A DNA stretch of 64,000 nucleotides from Streptomyces olivoverticillatus (GCF_014203555.1 NZ_JACHJH010000003.1:191362-255361), one strand, 5' to 3'. Shown: positions 17,323-26,318, counted from the first letter of the stretch. The notes: generated from the sequence alone by a model not told the origin. Numbers and translations: made by a program.

Positions 17323-17353
17323 TTGTGAGCATAGGTAACTGTGAGCTAAGCTC
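17323..17353. promoter_or_regulatory. Candidate promoter and MarR operator in the marR / ABC intergenic region
   Basis: On the plus strand TTGTGA (17323-17328) and TAAGCT (17347-17352), 18 bases apart, resemble -35 and -10 elements for the ABC exporter. The inverted repeat GAGCT-A-AGCTC (17343-17353) overlaps the -10, and GTGAGC occurs twice (17325 and 17341). A MarR dimer bound there would block RNA polymerase. Assignment is by position and symmetry only. Confidence 0.4.
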
Positions 17354-17403
17354 TTTTCTCAGGTCAGTGTCATCCGTGCTCTGCGACCCTCCTGAAGGAG
17401 CCC

Positions 17404-19200
17404 ATGCCTCACGACGAATGGGACTGGACACCACCGCCCGCTGACCCGGACCGCCCCGCGCAGGTGCGGCGCATCCTCCGGCTCTTCCATCCGTATCGCG
17501 GCAGGCTCGCCCTGGTCGGGCTGCTCGTGGCCGCCTCATCCCTGGTCACCGTCGCCTCTCCGTTCATGCTGCGGGAGGTGCTCGACGTCGCCATCCCCCA
17601 CGGGCGCACGGGGCTGCTGAGCCTGCTCGCCCTCGGCATGATCGCCGCCGCCGTGGTGAACAGCGCCTTCGGCGTGCTGCAGACGCTCATCTCCACCACG
17701 GTCGGCCAGCGGGTCATGCACGACCTGCGCGCCGCGGTCTACGGCCGGCTCCAGAGCATGCCGCTCTCCTTCTTCACGCGCACCCGTACCGGCGAGGTGC
17801 AGTCCCGGATCGCCAATGACATCGGCGGCATGCAGGCGACCGTGACCTCCACCGCCACCTCGCTGGTCTCCAACCTCACCAGTGTCATCGCCACGATCGT
17901 CGCGATGGTGGCCCTGGACTGGCGGCTGACGGTCGTCTCCCTGCTCCTGATGCCGTTGTTCGTGTGGATCAGCCACCGCGTGGGCGACGAGCGCAAGAAG
18001 ATCACGGCGCAGCGGCAGCGGCAGATGGCCGTCATGGCTGCGATGGTCACCGAGTCGCTGTCCGTGAGCGGCATCCTGCTCGGCCGCACGATGGGCCGCT
18101 CCGACTCCCTGACCAAGGCGTTCAGCGTGGAGTCCGAGCGGTTGGTCGGGCTCGAGGTGCGGGCCAGCATGGCCGGCCGGTGGCGGATGGCCAGCATCGG
18201 CATCGTGATGGCCGCCCTGCCGGCGGTCATCTACTGGGCGGCCGGAATCGCCTTGCAGGCAGGCGGTCCAGCCATTTCCCTCGGCACACTGGTGGCGTTC
18301 GTCTCGCTCCAGCAGGGGCTTTTCCGGCCGACCGTCAGCCTGCTGTCCACCGGGGTGCAGATGCAGACGTCCGTCGCGCTCTTCCAGCGGATCTTCGAAT
18401 ACCTGGACCTGCCGAGGGAGATCACCGAACCCGAGAAGCCCATGCGGCTGGAGAGGATCCGCGGCGAAGTCCGCTTCGAGAACGTCTCCTTCTCCTACGA
18501 CCAGTCGAGCGCCGCGCTCACGGGTATCGACCTCGCCATCCCGGCCGGCGGCAGCCTGGCCGTGGTCGGGCCGACCGGGTCGGGCAAGAGCACGCTGAGC
18601 TACCTCGTGCCCCGGCTGTACGACGTGAGTGGCGGCCGGGTCCTGCTCGACGGCGTCGACGTCCGCGACCTCGACTTCGACACCCTTTCCCGTGCGGTCG
18701 GCGTGGTGGCGCAGGAGACCTACCTCTTCCACGCCTCCGTCGCCGACAATCTCCGCTTCGCCAAGCCCGATGCCACGGACGAGGAGATACAGGCGGCGGC
18801 CCGGGCAGCGCAGATACACGACCACATAGCCGCGCTGCCCGACGGATACGACACCCTGGTCGGCGAGCGGGGCTACCGCTTCTCCGGCGGTGAGAAGCAG
18901 CGCCTGGCCATAGCCCGGACCATTCTGCGCGATCCTCCCGTCCTCATCCTGGACGAGGCCACCAGCGCACTCGACACCCGCACGGAGCATGCCGTGCAGA
19001 AGGCCATCGACGCGCTCTCCGCCGGGCGTACCACGATCACCATCGCGCACCGGCTCTCCACGGTCCGGGACGCCGACCAGATCATCGTCCTCGACAAGGG
19101 GCGCATCGCCGAGCGCGGCACGCACCGCAAGCTGGTGGCGGGCAATGGCCACTATGCCGCGCTGGTACGCCGCGACACCCATCTCACGGCAAGAGTCTGA
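17404..19200 (+). CDS. ABC exporter, membrane and ATPase domains fused (MsbA/LmrA type)
   Basis: The 598-residue product has a six-helix exporter domain (about 35-330) and an ATPase domain with Walker A GPTGSGKST at 389-397, signature FSGGEKQR from 493 and Walker B VLILDEATSALD near 514. All motifs are intact, unlike the pair at 11.5-15.1 kb, so a homodimer would have two working sites. Substrate is unknown; drug or lipid efflux is the usual role. The ATG at 17404 has GAAGGAG six bases upstream. The divergent MarR gene and operator-like repeat suggest ligand-induced expression. Confidence 0.95.
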   Translation: MPHDEWDWTPPPADPDRPAQVRRILRLFHPYRGRLALVGLLVAASSLVTVASPFMLREVLDVAIPHGRTGLLSLLALGMIAAAVVNSAFGVLQTLISTTVGQRVMHDLRAAVYGRLQSMPLSFFTRTRTGEVQSRIANDIGGMQATVTSTATSLVSNLTSVIATIVAMVALDWRLTVVSLLLMPLFVWISHRVGDERKKITAQRQRQMAVMAAMVTESLSVSGILLGRTMGRSDSLTKAFSVESERLVGLEVRASMAGRWRMASIGIVMAALPAVIYWAAGIALQAGGPAISLGTLVAFVSLQQGLFRPTVSLLSTGVQMQTSVALFQRIFEYLDLPREITEPEKPMRLERIRGEVRFENVSFSYDQSSAALTGIDLAIPAGGSLAVVGPTGSGKSTLSYLVPRLYDVSGGRVLLDGVDVRDLDFDTLSRAVGVVAQETYLFHASVADNLRFAKPDATDEEIQAAARAAQIHDHIAALPDGYDTLVGERGYRFSGGEKQRLAIARTILRDPPVLILDEATSALDTRTEHAVQKAIDALSAGRTTITIAHRLSTVRDADQIIVLDKGRIAERGTHRKLVAGNGHYAALVRRDTHLTARV

Positions 19201-19244
19201 GGAGCCGACCGGGGGCTCGGGGAGAAACGCGGATCCACCGGTGA

Positions 19245-20414
19245 CTACTCGGCCGCGGAATCCCCGTGATGCCCCGGGCACGCGAATTCCGCGCGAATCG
19301 CAGCCGTGTGCTCGCCGAGCGCGGGCACCGCGCCCATGGCCGCTTCTCGACCGGCCACTTCGACCGGTGGAAGCAGCCCGCGCAGCCGTCCGACGGGGGA
19401 GTCGAAGTCGCGCCAGCGGTCTCGCGCGGCAAGCTGCGGATGGTCGGCGAATTCGGCGACCGTCCGCAGTCGGGCGTTGGCGATACCGGCTCCGTCGAGA
19501 AGCGCCGAGAGACCGTCTGCGGTGTGCGAAGCGAAGCACTTCTCGATGACGGCGGTGAGCTCGTCGTCATGGACGTGCCGCTGTGGATTGTCGGCAAAGC
19601 GCGGATCGTGAGCCAATTCCGGCTGTCGCAGAACGCGTTCGCACAGGGCGGCCCACTCGCGCTCGTTCTGCACGCTCAGGAAGACGTGGGCGCCGTCACC
19701 GCACCGGTAGTGGCCGTAGGGCGATATGGAGGGGTGCCGGGCGCCGCTGCGGGTGAGCGGTGTGCCGCCGTACGCCTGGGTGTAGTAGGGGTGTGCCATC
19801 CACTCGGCCAGCGCGTCGAAGAGCGAGACGGACACCGCCGAACCGTTGCCGGTGCGCTCGCGCTCGTAGAGCGCGGTGAGGATGCCGGTGAAGGCGTACA
19901 TTCCGCCGGCGATGTCGGCGATGGAAATCCCGGGCCTGGCCGGGAAGTAGGTGCTGCCGGTGATGGAGACCAGTCCGGCCTCGCACTGCACCAGGAGGTC
20001 GTAGGCCTTCTTGTCGCGGTAGGGACCCTCGGGTCCGTAGCCGGACAGGTCGCAGGTGATCAGTCGTCGGTGGCGGGCGCGCAGGGCGGTGCCGCCCAGG
20101 CCGAGACGCTCCGCCGCTCCGGGGCCGAGGTTCTGGATGAATACGTCGGCCTGCTCGACGAGCCGGTCGACGAGGGCGCGGTCCGTACCGTCCTTGAGGT
20201 CGAGGACCACGCTCTCCTTTCCCCGGTTCGTCCAGACGAAATAGGTGGAGAGCCCTTTGACCCGGCGGTCGTAGCCGCGGGCGAAGTCGCCGCGCCCCGG
20301 CCGCTCGACCTTGATGATCCGTGCGCCGAGATCCGCGAGCTGACGGGTGGCGAAGGGGGCCGCGACGGCTTGCTCCAGGGCGACGACCGTGACTCCGCGC
20401 AGTGGCAGTTCCAA
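19245..20414 (-). CDS. CaiB/BaiF family CoA-transferase
   Basis: A 389-residue class III CoA-transferase. It opens with LPLRGVTVVALEQAVAAPFATRQLADLGA, the usual N-terminus; RIIKVERPGRGDFARGYD and NRGKESVVLDLK follow, and AYDLLVQCEAG contains the Asp that carries the CoA thioester during catalysis in this family. It moves CoA between carboxylic acids in the cytosol. I place the start at the TTG at 20414 because GGGAGGTG lies seven bases upstream; the ATG at 20429, which itself forms part of that ribosome site, is the alternative. It lies 150 bases downstream of lutC on the same strand and may have its own promoter or extend the lactate operon. Confidence 0.9.
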   Translation of the reverse strand: MELPLRGVTVVALEQAVAAPFATRQLADLGARIIKVERPGRGDFARGYDRRVKGLSTYFVWTNRGKESVVLDLKDGTDRALVDRLVEQADVFIQNLGPGAAERLGLGGTALRARHRRLITCDLSGYGPEGPYRDKKAYDLLVQCEAGLVSITGSTYFPARPGISIADIAGGMYAFTGILTALYERERTGNGSAVSVSLFDALAEWMAHPYYTQAYGGTPLTRSGARHPSISPYGHYRCGDGAHVFLSVQNEREWAALCERVLRQPELAHDPRFADNPQRHVHDDELTAVIEKCFASHTADGLSALLDGAGIANARLRTVAEFADHPQLAARDRWRDFDSPVGRLRGLLPPVEVAGREAAMGAVPALGEHTAAIRAEFACPGHHGDSAAE

Positions 20415-20564
20415 CTCGACACCTCCCATGGGTCGGATGATACGACCGGTGCTGTGGATGGACGGCCGCACGCCGAAAGTTCTTTCCCTAGCCTGGCGTT
20501 CATGAAGACCACGGGGGATGGTGCACCGAAGTCAGGCTGTGTCGGCCGGGGAGCGGGCCGGCCG

Positions 20565-21245
20565 TCAAGCAGGGGGAGTGAGGGCTTGAGGATCGCCGTC
20601 CACGAGGATCACCTCCAGGTCGCGCGGCCCGTGAACCCCCTCGACTCGCTCCAGTTCGATGTCACTGGTGGCCGACGGGCCCGAGATCCAGGTCAAAGGA
20701 CGGCTGGGGTCGAGCCGCCGCAGGGCCTGCGGCACCGAGTCCACGATCTGGTCGGCGGTGCGCACGACGCACAGGTGGTGGTCGGGGACGAGCGTGATGC
20801 GTCGGCGCCCCTGCCCGGGGCCTGCGTCCAGCACGAGGGTCCCGGTCTCGGCGATGGCCAGCGCGCAGCCGGTGACGACGCAGTCCACGGCGTCCAGCTC
20901 ACGGGGTGTCAACAAGGGGGAGTCGGGGACCAGCTCGATGGATGTCTGCGCCAGCCATCCCTGCGGAAGCCCGTGCGGCACGACGGCGCGGCGGTGGCCG
21001 CGGCGGTCGAGGAGCTCGGCGAGGAGCGCGGGCAGCCGGGCCGCATCGGTGCGGTGCACGGTGGCGCGATAGTCCGCGAGGTTCTCGGCGAGCAGGGTGA
21101 CGGACTCCTGCGGTGTCCGCTCCCCGTGCGTGAGCAGATAGTCGCGGGGCACGGGGTGATCGCCCGGCCGCTCGTGGCGGGGCACGTCCGACAGTGCGCG
21201 CCGGATCCGCGCCAGGACGCGCTCCCGGCTGGTGTTCGTGCTCAT
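20565..21245 (-). CDS. lutC: Lactate utilisation protein C (LutC / DUF162)
   Basis: A 226-residue LUD-domain protein. It has the N-terminal MSTNTSRERVLARIRRAL helix and the LUD core with CALAIAETGTLVLDAGPG, RRITLVPDHHLCVVR and ISGPSATSDIELERVEGVHGPR, the glycine-rich end conserved in LutC. It forms the iron-sulfur L-lactate dehydrogenase with LutA and LutB, converting L-lactate to pyruvate. Its ATG at 21245 overlaps the TGA of lutB by four bases, so stoichiometric coupled translation is expected. It is last of the three lut genes. Confidence 0.93.
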   Translation of the reverse strand: MSTNTSRERVLARIRRALSDVPRHERPGDHPVPRDYLLTHGERTPQESVTLLAENLADYRATVHRTDAARLPALLAELLDRRGHRRAVVPHGLPQGWLAQTSIELVPDSPLLTPRELDAVDCVVTGCALAIAETGTLVLDAGPGQGRRRITLVPDHHLCVVRTADQIVDSVPQALRRLDPSRPLTWISGPSATSDIELERVEGVHGPRDLEVILVDGDPQALTPPA

Positions 21246-22708
21246 GCGGTGCCGCCGTGGGTGCGGGTCCACCAGTCGCGGAAGGGTTCGGCGGGGACTG
21301 CGGGCAGGTCGCGGGTGTCGGTCCAGGCGCGGCCCGGTCCCGGGAGCCGCCGGGGGTGAAAGCGTCGGCTGCGGGCTGCCAGGCGCTGGGCTTTCAGGAG
21401 CGCGGCCGGGTGGTTGAGCGCCCAGCCGGTGGCGCGCATCGCGATGCGCTCGGCAGTGTGTTTCCTGGCCGGTTTGATGACGGTGCGAGTGCCGCGGACC
21501 GTCGTCTCACCACCCTCGGCGACCCGCTCACGCAGGTGGACGAGGACCTCCGGGATGTCGATGGCGACGGGGCACACGTCGTAGCAGGCGCCGCACAGGG
21601 AGGAGGCGAAGGGCAGGGACTCTTCGAGGGGGGAGGCGAGTCCGCGCAGTTGGGGGGTGAGGATCGCGCCGATCGGGCCCGGGTAGGGCGATCCATAGGC
21701 GTGGCCGCCCGCGCGCTCGTAGACGGGGCAGACGTTGAGGCAGGCCGAACAGCGGATGCAGCGCAGCGCCTGCCGGCCGACGTGGTCGGCGAGGGTGTCG
21801 GTGCGGCCGTTGTCGAGGAGCACCAGGTGGAAGGAGCGCGGGCCGTCCTCGTCGGTCGTGCCGGTCCACATCGAGGTGTAGGGGTTCATGCGCTCGGCGG
21901 TCGAGGAACGGGGGAGCAGTTGAAGGTAGACCTCGAGGTCCTTCCAGGCGGGTACGGTCTTTTCGATGCCCACCACGGAGATCAGGGTGTCCGGGAGGGT
22001 GAGGCACATCCGGCCGTTGCCCTCCGATTCGACGACGACCAGGGTGCCGGTCTCGGCGATCATGAAGTTGGCGCCGGAGACGCCCACGGTGCAGCCCAGG
22101 AACTTGTCGCGCAGGTGCACGCGCGCGGCTTCGGCGAGGTCGGCGGGCCGGTCGGTGAGGTCGTCGGGTGCGGGGCGGCCCCAGTCGGCCATGCGGTCGC
22201 GGAAGATGTCGCGGATCTCGGCGCGGCTGCGGTGGATCGCCGGGACCAGGATGTGGGACGGGAGGTCGTCCGCGAGCTGCACGATGAGCTCGGCGAGGTC
22301 GGTCTCATAGGCACGGATGCCCGCCTGGGCGAGGGCGGCGTTGAGGCCGGTCTCCTGGGTGGCCATGGACTTGACCTTGACGACCTCCGTCTCGCCGGTG
22401 GCCTGGACGAGCTCGGTGACGATGCGGTTCGCCTCGGCGGCGTCGGCCGCCCAGTGGACCGTGCCCCCGGCTCGGGTCACGTTCTCTTCCAACTGCACCA
22501 GATAGTGGTCCAGATGGCGGAGGGTGCGGTCCTTGATGGCGGCGCCGGCGGCGCGCAGCCGGTCCCAGTCCTCCAGCTCGGCGACGGCGCGTGCGCGTTT
22601 GGCGCGGATGGTGTGGGTGGCGTGCCGGAGATTGGCGCGCAGGGTCCGATCCCCGGTCGAGACTGCGGCGGCCTGTGGGAACGGAGTGCCGGGGTACGTA
22701 CCGCTCAT
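21242..22708 (-). CDS. lutB: Lactate utilisation iron-sulfur protein B (LutB)
   Basis: A 488-residue protein with an N-terminal LUD domain (MIAETGTLVVVESEGNGRM near 216-234) and two ferredoxin-type clusters: cysteines at 317, 320, 323 and 327 (CIRCSACLNVCP) and at 372, 375 and 379 (CGACYDVCP). It is the electron-transferring subunit of the LutABC L-lactate oxidising complex. The ATG at 22708 overlaps the lutA stop by four bases, and its own stop overlaps lutC, so all three are coupled. The longer frame towards 23134 is only a shadow of lutA. The second cluster shows three cysteines in the motif itself; the fourth ligand must come from elsewhere. Confidence 0.95.
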   Translation of the reverse strand: MSGTYPGTPFPQAAAVSTGDRTLRANLRHATHTIRAKRARAVAELEDWDRLRAAGAAIKDRTLRHLDHYLVQLEENVTRAGGTVHWAADAAEANRIVTELVQATGETEVVKVKSMATQETGLNAALAQAGIRAYETDLAELIVQLADDLPSHILVPAIHRSRAEIRDIFRDRMADWGRPAPDDLTDRPADLAEAARVHLRDKFLGCTVGVSGANFMIAETGTLVVVESEGNGRMCLTLPDTLISVVGIEKTVPAWKDLEVYLQLLPRSSTAERMNPYTSMWTGTTDEDGPRSFHLVLLDNGRTDTLADHVGRQALRCIRCSACLNVCPVYERAGGHAYGSPYPGPIGAILTPQLRGLASPLEESLPFASSLCGACYDVCPVAIDIPEVLVHLRERVAEGGETTVRGTRTVIKPARKHTAERIAMRATGWALNHPAALLKAQRLAARSRRFHPRRLPGPGRAWTDTRDLPAVPAEPFRDWWTRTHGGTA

Positions 22709-23469
22709 GGGAGGTTTCCATCCGTACTGGCCAGGATTTCGGCGATGTGGACGGGGCGTACGGGCGAGTTGTCGCGGGAGAGGATGCCGCCGATGTGCAT
22801 CAGGCAGGAGTTGTCCACCGCACAGACCGCATGGGCGCCGGTGGCCGTGACGGCACGTGCCTTGTCGGCGCCCATCGCGGCGGAGACGGCGGCGTTCTTG
22901 ACGGCGAAGGTGCCGCCGAAGCCGCAGCATTCCTCCGCGCCACCGAGCTCGCGCAAGTCCAGTCCCGCGACGTGTTCCAGCAAACGGCGGGGACGGTCTC
23001 GCAGGCCCAGCACGCGCAGGCCGTGACAGGTGGGGTGGTAGGTGACCGGATGCGGAAAACGGGCACCGACGTCGGTCACGCCCAGCACGTCGACGAGGAA
23101 CTCGGTCAGCTCGTACGTCTTGGATGCCGTGCACGCCGCCGCCTCGGCCAGTGCCGTGACCTCACGGCTTCCACGGCCTTCAAAGGCTGCTCGCCGGGCG
23201 ATGCGCGGGTAGTTGTCGCGAACCATGGCGGCGCAGGAGCCGGAAGGGGTGACGATGTAGTCGTGATCGCGGAAGGCGGCGGCATGGCGCAGGAGCAGGG
23301 GTTCGGTGTGATGCCGGTAGCCGGTGTTGTACAGCGGCTGGCCGCAACAGCTCTGATCCATGGGGAAGTCGACGTGCACGCCCAGGCGTTCCAGCAGGGT
23401 GACGACCGCGCGGCCGGTGCGGGGATAGAGCGTGTCGTTGACGCAAGTGACGAAGAGACCTACCCGCAT
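22705..23469 (-). CDS. lutA: Lactate utilisation protein A (LutA, CCG-domain)
   Basis: A 254-residue protein with two CCG domains, one containing SCCGQPLYNTG (Cys41-Cys42) and the other ECCGFGGTFAVKN (Cys181-Cys182); upstream cysteines TCV at 9 and PTCHG near 148 complete the pattern that binds unusual 4Fe-4S clusters in heterodisulfide-reductase-like subunits. It is the first gene of lutABC and works in L-lactate oxidation. The ATG at 23469 has AGAGGTG upstream. Only 79 bases separate it from the flavin monooxygenase gene upstream on the same strand, so the lut promoter is either in that gap or further up. No GntR-type LutR is adjacent. Confidence 0.95.
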   Translation of the reverse strand: MRVGLFVTCVNDTLYPRTGRAVVTLLERLGVHVDFPMDQSCCGQPLYNTGYRHHTEPLLLRHAAAFRDHDYIVTPSGSCAAMVRDNYPRIARRAAFEGRGSREVTALAEAAACTASKTYELTEFLVDVLGVTDVGARFPHPVTYHPTCHGLRVLGLRDRPRRLLEHVAGLDLRELGGAEECCGFGGTFAVKNAAVSAAMGADKARAVTATGAHAVCAVDNSCLMHIGGILSRDNSPVRPVHIAEILASTDGNLP

Positions 23470-23548
23470 GGCACCTCTGACATCCGCTCGCCGACGGCTC
23501 CCCGGATGAGACAGACGGCCGGAGCCCGGCCGAATGATCTTCCGCGCC

Positions 23549-24727
23549 TTATACTGCCGCAGCGAGTGGGATGTGTGAAGGACCCCCAAGCCCCACCAGC
23601 CCCATGGTCTCCCGCGCTCCGGTGGCCTCCTCCGCTCGCGCCGGCCCTGCGAACCGCTCCGGCTCGCCCAGCAGCGCCCGGATCTCGCGGACGGCGGCGC
23701 GGCCCGCCCGGTTGGCTCCGATGGTGCTGGCCGACGGCCCGTAGCCCACGAGGTGGATGCGTGGGTCGGCGGCCGCGCGGGTGCCTTCGAGCCGTATGCC
23801 GCCGCCGGATTCGCGCAGCTTGAGCGGTGCGAGGTGGTCGATGGCGGGGCGGAAGCCGGTGGCCCAGAGGATGACGTCGGCGTCGGCGGTGGTGCCGTCG
23901 GCCCAGGCCACACCGGTGGGGGTGATCCGGTCGAACATCGGCAGCCGGTCGAGGATGCCCGCCGCCCGGGCCTGTTCCATGGCGGCGGTCATCGGCAGAC
24001 CCGTCACCGACACCACGCTCTGGGGCGGCAGGCCGCGCCGCACCCGGTCTTCCACGAGTGCGACGGCGTCGCGCCCGCGTATCTCGTCGAAGGGGCCCTC
24101 GCGGAAGACCGGGGGCCGTCGGGTCACCCAGGTCGTGCCGGCCGCCACCTCGGCGATCTCCATCAGCTGCTGGACGGCGGAGGTGCCGCCGCCGACCACG
24201 ACCACGCGCAGGCCGGCAAACGCCTGCGGGCCCGGGTAGTCCGCCGTGTGCAGTTGGCGGCCGCGGAAGCTCTCCTGACCGGGGTAGCGGGGCCAGAAGG
24301 GGCGGTCCCAGGTGCCGGTCGCGTTGATCAGGGCACGGGCCGACCAGATGCCCTCGGAGGTCACGACGCGCAGCCGTCCGCCCTCGCCCTCGTGCACCGC
24401 GTCCACTCGGACCGGCCGGTGGACGCGCAGGTCGTAGGCGCGCTCGTAGTCGGCGAAGTAGGCGCCGATGACCTCGGAGGAGGGCCGCGAGCCGTCCGCG
24501 CCCGTCAGCTCCATGCCCGGCAGCGCGTGCATGCCGTGCACCTTGCCGTAGGTGAGCGTCGGCCAGCGGAACTGCCAGGCCCCGCCGGGGCGGGGCGAGT
24601 GGTCCAGCACGACGAAATCCCGGTCCGGCTCATAGCCCGCACGGCGCAGGTGGTACGCGCTGGACAGCCCCGCCTGTCCGGCCCCCGCCACCACGACCTC
24701 GACCTCACGCACCCGGCTGTTGTTCAT
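23549..24727 (-). CDS. Flavin-dependent monooxygenase (FMO/BVMO-like, group B)
   Basis: The 392-residue flavoprotein has an N-terminal FAD site VVVAGAGQAGLSSAYHL (about 11-27) and a central NADP site VVVVGGGTSAVQQL. The linker motif FRGRQLHTADYPG matches the FxGxxxHxxxY/F fingerprint of flavin-containing and Baeyer-Villiger monooxygenases; INATGTWDRP and WATGFRP are the two ATG motifs. It would use NADPH and O2 to oxygenate a nucleophile or ketone; the substrate is unknown. I use the ATG at 24727 (MNNSRVREVEVVV); the ribosome site is weak (GTGGAA). It is divergent from the YjbQ gene at 24790. It could be co-transcribed with lutABC 79 bases downstream. Confidence 0.88.
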   Translation of the reverse strand: MNNSRVREVEVVVAGAGQAGLSSAYHLRRAGYEPDRDFVVLDHSPRPGGAWQFRWPTLTYGKVHGMHALPGMELTGADGSRPSSEVIGAYFADYERAYDLRVHRPVRVDAVHEGEGGRLRVVTSEGIWSARALINATGTWDRPFWPRYPGQESFRGRQLHTADYPGPQAFAGLRVVVVGGGTSAVQQLMEIAEVAAGTTWVTRRPPVFREGPFDEIRGRDAVALVEDRVRRGLPPQSVVSVTGLPMTAAMEQARAAGILDRLPMFDRITPTGVAWADGTTADADVILWATGFRPAIDHLAPLKLRESGGGIRLEGTRAAADPRIHLVGYGPSASTIGANRAGRAAVREIRALLGEPERFAGPARAEEATGARETMGLVGLGGPSHIPLAAAV

Positions 24728-24789
24728 ATTTCCACTAACAGCGGAGGGGGGAGATCCCTTCCCGGCGGTGCGCATACGAAGATGGAGCC

Positions 24790-25212
24790 ATGACCGACAC
24801 CTTCCGCACCCACGTCCTGGACGTGAGGACCGGTTCCTCGGAGACCGTGTACGACCTCACCCGCGACTGCGAGGCCTTCCTGCGCGAGGCGGCGGCCGGC
24901 CGTGACGGACTGCTCAATGTGTTCGTCCCGCATGCGACGGCCGGGGTCGCCGTCCTGGAGACCGGCTCGGGCAGCGACGACGACCTGCTCGCCGCGCTGC
25001 GTGATCTGCTTCCGGCCGACGACCGCTGGCGGCATCGGCACGGCAGTCCGGGCCACGGCCGCGACCATGTGCTGCCCGCCCTCGTGCCGCCGCACGCGAC
25101 GTTGCCGGTCATCGGCGGCCGGCTGGAGCTCGGCACCTGGCAGTCCGTGTGTCTGGTCGATACCAACCGGGACAACCCGGACCGCCAGGTACGGCTGACC
25201 TTCCTCGGCTGA
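24790..25212 (+). CDS. YjbQ / UPF0047 family protein
   Basis: A 140-residue protein with the compact YjbQ fold: FVPHATAGVAVLETGSGSDD in the first half, then DRWRHRHGSPGHGRDHVLPAL and IGGRLELGTWQSVCLVDTNR near the C-terminus. Conserved His residues in HATAG and GHGRDH fit the family's putative metal or phosphate site. Members have weak thiamine-phosphate-synthase-like activity and genetic links to cofactor metabolism, but the physiological role is not settled. The gene diverges from the flavin monooxygenase with 62 bases between starts. No close partner is evident downstream. Confidence 0.9.
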   Translation: MTDTFRTHVLDVRTGSSETVYDLTRDCEAFLREAAAGRDGLLNVFVPHATAGVAVLETGSGSDDDLLAALRDLLPADDRWRHRHGSPGHGRDHVLPALVPPHATLPVIGGRLELGTWQSVCLVDTNRDNPDRQVRLTFLG

Positions 25213-25240
25213 CGTCGGCGCCCTGCCTCGGCGCCGGCGC

Positions 25241-25297
25241 GTCAGCTGCGCTGTGTCAGCTGCTGTGCGTCAGTCCTTCTGTGTGTCAGTCCTTCTG
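25241..25297. repeat. Short tandem repeat at the 3' end of the carboxypeptidase gene
   Basis: GTCAG recurs at 25241, 25255, 25269 and 25285. The last two units share a 13-base identity, GTCAGTCCTTCTG, 16 bases apart (25269-25281 and 25285-25297), and the right-hand copy contains the stop codon of the carboxypeptidase. It looks like a local duplication of the gene's end into the 3' untranslated region. Confidence 0.7.
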
Positions 25298-26212
25298 GGC
25301 GGACGGCGGCAGCTGACGCAGCTTCACCTTCGTCTTGGTGTTGAAGGCCCAGTCCAGCATCTTGGTGGCGTCCGGGTAGCGGTTGGTCGGGTCGTTGAGT
25401 ATGACGCCGACCACCGTGCGCTGCCCGCGCTGCGCGGCGAAGACCAGGCAGGGTCCGGCGGAGGTGCCGGTGCCGGTCTTGATGCCTATGGCGCCCTTGT
25501 AGGACCCCAGCAGCTTGTTGGTGTTGTCCCAGTAGTAGGTGCGGTTGATGTTCGCCGCCTTCTGCTGGGTGCGGGTCGACTTGACGACCGTGCTCAGCGT
25601 GGCGCTGGACAGCGCCTTACGGGCCAGCTTCGCCATGTCGCGCGGGGTGGTGTAGTTCGCCCCGGCCTGCGATATGCCGTCGAAGGAGTCGTACTTGCTG
25701 TTCTTCATGCCGAGGTCGGCGGCCTTCTTGTTCATCTTCGCGATGAACGACTTCGTGCGGGCGGCCTCAGTGCTGCCCGTACCGAAGTTGTCGGCGAGCG
25801 CGAAAGCGGCGTCACAGCCCGACGGAAGCATCAGACCGTACAGCAGCTGCCGGACGGTCAGTTTGTCGCCCGTGCGGAGATCCGCCGTGCTTGCACCCGT
25901 CCGCTCGACATAGTCACGGTAGGACTGCTTGATGGTGATCTTCTTGTTGAGATCGAGCCCAGGCGAGTCCAGGACCGTGACCGCCGTCATGATCTTCGTG
26001 GTGCTGGCCATCTGCCGCTTGGTGTCGGCGTCCTTGGCCCACAGCTGGCGGTTGGGGCCGCTGTCCAGCAGGAAGGCCCCCTTCGCCTGAACCCCCGACG
26101 GCCCGCTCGCGGCCTGGGCGGCCGTTGCCGGAACCGCGACGGCCACCGCAGCGGTCGAGGCGATCACGGCAGCGCCCCAGCGGCGCGCCGATCTTCCCCC
26201 ACTTCGCTCCAT
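25286..26212 (-). CDS. Secreted D-alanyl-D-alanine carboxypeptidase (penicillin-binding protein, S11)
   Basis: A 308-residue protein with a basic N-terminus (MERSGGRSARR), a hydrophobic signal segment (14-33) and an Ala-rich cleavage region. The serine-peptidase triad is present: STTK with nucleophile Ser70 and Lys73, SGC at 131-133 in place of the usual SxN, and KTG at 245-247. It trims the terminal D-Ala of peptidoglycan stem peptides outside the membrane. The C-terminal domain of larger PBP5 proteins is absent. The ATG at 26212 is preceded by AAGGAAAAGG; the longer frame has no ribosome site. The gene's last codons are part of a small tandem repeat. Confidence 0.93.
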   Translation of the reverse strand: MERSGGRSARRWGAAVIASTAAVAVAVPATAAQAASGPSGVQAKGAFLLDSGPNRQLWAKDADTKRQMASTTKIMTAVTVLDSPGLDLNKKITIKQSYRDYVERTGASTADLRTGDKLTVRQLLYGLMLPSGCDAAFALADNFGTGSTEAARTKSFIAKMNKKAADLGMKNSKYDSFDGISQAGANYTTPRDMAKLARKALSSATLSTVVKSTRTQQKAANINRTYYWDNTNKLLGSYKGAIGIKTGTGTSAGPCLVFAAQRGQRTVVGVILNDPTNRYPDATKMLDWAFNTKTKVKLRQLPPSAQKD

Positions 26213-26318
26213 GTATTTACCTTTTCCTTGCTTGTTGGGATGAGCGAGCAGATAATCGCACTCACTCCGACGCAAGAAGAAGTTGGGTCACACATCGGGC
26301 GCCACCCTGCTCCCGTCC

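Noticed and set aside
19266..21359. Plus-strand open frame including an ATG at 20502 preceded by TAGCCT, resembling a leaderless start
   Set aside because: The frame is antisense to lutC and the CoA-transferase and encodes no recognisable protein. An antisense promoter is possible but unsupported.
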